A stretch of 64,000 bases of DNA, from contig NZ_CP059068.1 in the NCBI RefSeq assembly GCF_017798165.1, forward strand, positions 2,108,001 through 2,172,000, in the 5' to 3' direction. Below are positions 62,032 to 64,000 of the stretch, piece by piece; the first letter of the stretch is position 1; the number at the start of each line of letters is the position of its first letter. This DNA comes from Rhodoferax sp. AJA081-3. GTDB taxonomy: Bacteria; Pseudomonadota; Gammaproteobacteria; Burkholderiales; Burkholderiaceae_C. A program made the position numbers and the translations under genes. The notes beneath the pieces were generated by a model. The model was not told where the DNA came from, made no database searches, and was given only the letters and a program-made list of their open reading frames with translations.

Positions 62032-63894
62032 CTAGTGCGCTGGCACCGCTCCCGGCGCTGACGCATCCTCAGCCATGATGCAGCGGTTGCGGCCGGTCTG
62101 TTTGGCCTTGTAGAGGGCTGCGTCGGAGCGACCCAAGGCACTTTCGATGCTTTCACCCACGCCAACCAGACTCACCCCCATGCTCACCGTGACCGGGTGA
62201 CAGCCTTCGATCGGCGTTTTCTCAATAGCCAGACGTATAGCCTCCGCCAAGGCAAAACCTTGGGTGGCATCGGTGTTGGGCGCCACCACCAAAAACTCCT
62301 CCCCACCCCAACGCACCAGTAAATCGGACGCACGCAACATGCCCTTGGCAACACGCGTCATTTCCTTGAGCACGTGGTCTCCCATCTCATGGCCATAGCT
62401 GTCGTTGATTTTCTTGAACTTGTCCACGTCCACCATGATGAGGGTGAACGGTAGGCCCTCACGCTGAGTGCGCTCGTACTCTCTGCTCATGAATTCATTG
62501 GCACTGCGCCGGTTGGCTGCGCCAGTGAGGGTGTCGGTCATGGCCATATCGCGCAATTGGCGCATGAGGTCGGCTTTTTCGTAGTTCCAATCAATGATGC
62601 TCAGACCGAAACTTGCCAGAGTCCCCAGCTCTGCCATCACCTCCAGCCACTCGCGCGGGAAATTGCGGCGGCGGTCCAGCATCAAGCACAAAGCGCCCAA
62701 CGTATTGGCGGCCTCATCAAACATGATGGACTCCGCCAAAATGGGCGTGCCCACGATGGTGCGCACACCCATCGCATGGAAGAACCGATTTTCTTTCAGC
62801 CCACCTATTTTGGCGAGCGAATCCGCAATGACAAATTCGCCCTGAATGAGGGCAGGAAGCACGCCCAGCGTGTTGCCTCGCACAGACTGCAGCATGTTCT
62901 CGCAGCCTTGCAAAAAATTGGCGCGCTCTTCGTCATCGCGGGACATGCAGGCATCAAGCTGCATGACATCGCTCGCATCTTTGTGCAAAAACGCCACCCC
63001 CACAATACCCGGGCACTTGCGTAACTCATGGCACATCAAAAACGACAGCTCATTCACGTCCTTAATGCCCATCAGCGCTTGCTGCAATTTAGAGCGCACC
63101 AGCAGCAGCACTTTGAGCTCGCGCTCCACTTGCAACTGACTCTCAGACTTGCGTTTGTCTGACAGGTAGTAATTGACACCGCGCAGCTCGCACCGCGTTT
63201 GCAAGTGCTCGCCATGGGTGTTGTAGGTTGCCACACCGTTGAGCGAAACGTCCAAAATAGAACCATCCTTGCGGCACAGCTGACACACCACCGTGTCGGT
63301 GCTGGGATTGCTGCTGGTGGTCACGAGTGCCTCTTGTACGGCTTGCCGACTCTCGGGCTGTACGTAGCCTTCAAATGGGGTGCCTATGACCTCGTCGATG
63401 GTGTAGCCCATGGTCTCCAGCCAGGCGGTATTGAGGTCAACAATGTCGCCACGGTCATCCAAGCGCTGTGTCATGTCAAACGCATCGGCTTTGCGTGCCA
63501 TGTCTTCCAAGCGGCGTGTCAACTCCGCAGAAAGGTAGGGGCTTAGACAGTAGTGCTTCAGGCCATACGGCATCAAGTCCAAAAGCCAGGCAGCAGCGCT
63601 GGCCGGGCACAAAGCCAGCGTCTCCATGCCGACGCGGCTACCAATCAACTCACCCAAGGCCCGCACATGCTCTGAGCGCGCAAAACTCTCTAAATCGAGA
63701 ACCAGCAGATCGATGGGTTTTTGCCGAAGCAGGTTGGCAGCATCGTCCGTGGTGGTGACGAAATGTCGCCGTCCCATGTGGGTTTTGCATTCAGCTTCGA
63801 ACTGCTTGCTGCGCTCCGGGTCGGTGCCAACAAACAGCACTTCGCGGGCATGTTTTTGATCTTTGTTTTGTATGGTCACTGTGTATTCACCCAT
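62032..63894 (-). CDS. Diguanylate cyclase with receiver-like, PAS and GAF-like parts
   Basis: 620 residues. The N-terminal part (about 15-130) resembles a degenerate receiver (EVLFVGTDPERS, LLVLDLESF). A PAS-like region (about 140-260; TAWLETMGYTIDEVIG) and a GAF-like region (about 300-440) follow. The C-terminal GGDEF domain has RWGGEEFLV, an active-site variant that still makes c-di-GMP, and an RxxD inhibitory site (RASD) five residues before it. There are no membrane helices, so it senses in the cytoplasm. The ATG at 63894 is preferred to one 26 codons upstream. Confidence 0.9.
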   Translation of the reverse strand: MGEYTVTIQNKDQKHAREVLFVGTDPERSKQFEAECKTHMGRRHFVTTTDDAANLLRQKPIDLLVLDLESFARSEHVRALGELIGSRVGMETLALCPASAAAWLLDLMPYGLKHYCLSPYLSAELTRRLEDMARKADAFDMTQRLDDRGDIVDLNTAWLETMGYTIDEVIGTPFEGYVQPESRQAVQEALVTTSSNPSTDTVVCQLCRKDGSILDVSLNGVATYNTHGEHLQTRCELRGVNYYLSDKRKSESQLQVERELKVLLLVRSKLQQALMGIKDVNELSFLMCHELRKCPGIVGVAFLHKDASDVMQLDACMSRDDEERANFLQGCENMLQSVRGNTLGVLPALIQGEFVIADSLAKIGGLKENRFFHAMGVRTIVGTPILAESIMFDEAANTLGALCLMLDRRRNFPREWLEVMAELGTLASFGLSIIDWNYEKADLMRQLRDMAMTDTLTGAANRRSANEFMSREYERTQREGLPFTLIMVDVDKFKKINDSYGHEMGDHVLKEMTRVAKGMLRASDLLVRWGGEEFLVVAPNTDATQGFALAEAIRLAIEKTPIEGCHPVTVSMGVSLVGVGESIESALGRSDAALYKAKQTGRNRCIMAEDASAPGAVPAH

Positions 63895-63948
63895 TGGCGG
63901 TTCTCTTAAGAACGCACGGATCAAAGATTCAACCAAGTCAAGGACAGT

Positions 63949-64000
63949 ATGGCACGGGTTGGAAAAATCCAAATGCTGCTGGCCGAGGGAAACATCACGC
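63949..64000 (+). CDS. Possible start of a gene running off the window
   Basis: AAGGA lies four bases before an ATG, and the frame stays open to the window end (MARVGKIQMLLAEGNIT). It diverges from the diguanylate cyclase. Too short to identify. Confidence 0.35.
   Translation, partial: MARVGKIQMLLAEGNIT

Noticed and set aside
1..64000. CRISPR array, tRNA, rRNA or prophage
   Set aside because: No regularly spaced repeats, no tRNA cloverleaf pattern and no rRNA or phage structural genes were noticed on reading both strands.

Overview
The window reads as a chromosomal segment of a betaproteobacterium of the order Burkholderiales, most likely family Comamonadaceae and possibly Rhodoferax-like. 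That assignment is inference. It rests on the high GC, the gene types (PBP1A, pteridine reductase/FolB, TtcA, FrmA/FrmB, AsnC-GlmS, GlmU) and three families of short interspersed repeats. No rRNA, tRNA, CRISPR array or prophage was seen. Coding density is high.

Layout. 0-3.6 kb: the end of a DUF4331 protein, a small lipoprotein and a DUF4198 protein, then a fatty acid hydroxylase/sterol desaturase family protein and a nicotinamidase-like hydrolase. 3.6-8.4 kb: an NrtR-type regulator followed by a lower-GC islet with two secreted proteins of unknown function. One of these is split by an IS256-family element with an 8-bp target duplication, and the islet ends in a chimeric gene remnant. 8.5-11 kb: an MFS transporter, a YqiA-like esterase and a His/Asp/Arg-rich secreted protein. 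11-19.2 kb: a glycoside-utilisation locus (MFS permease, GH1 beta-glucosidase, TonB receptor, tryptophan-halogenase-like flavoprotein, LacI regulator) with a paired LacI-type operator. 19.4-23.8 kb: a chemoreceptor, a periplasmic binding protein and glmS. 24-32 kb: an AsnC/Lrp regulator, then a five-gene run coding for a 1028-residue TPR-glycosyltransferase, an RmlD-like reductase, a TPR/outer-membrane beta-barrel protein, a FecR-domain protein and a GT4 glycosyltransferase. This run is the best candidate for an undescribed multi-gene system. 32-40 kb: a histidine kinase, glmU, a lipoprotein, a TfoX-like protein, 5-FTHF cyclo-ligase, slt, a GST and cca. 40-46 kb: thioredoxin, then a Fur-family/ABC/small His-Cys protein/ZnuD-like TonB receptor locus, probably for zinc. 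46-64 kb: a MidA-like methyltransferase, a chemoreceptor, rsgA, PBP1A, a pteridine reductase with folB, a PIN toxin-antitoxin pair, ttcA, a histidine phosphatase, frmA-frmB, a TPR lipoprotein, a fused ether-lipid-type hydroxylase/lysoplasmalogenase and a diguanylate cyclase.

The most unusual signal is a fixed-geometry element of about 54 bp. It has a 17-nt GCTA-N9-TAGC dyad whose start lies exactly 37 nt before a GGGCTACAGGCCAATTT-like box. I count ten copies. Three are intergenic or gene-terminal. Seven lie inside genes (glmU, cca twice, an ABC ATPase, a TonB receptor, the pteridine reductase and the hydroxylase/lysoplasmalogenase fusion), always in the sense direction and in the same reading frame, coding for a GATGQF-like peptide. 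The length of 54 bp equals 18 codons. A second family of about 70 bp also lies in frame inside the pteridine reductase. A third family, at the 3' ends of cca and the ZnuD-like gene, is a long hairpin whose arms are specific to the locus while the loop core is conserved; its non-Watson-Crick pairs are all G-U wobbles on the + strand.
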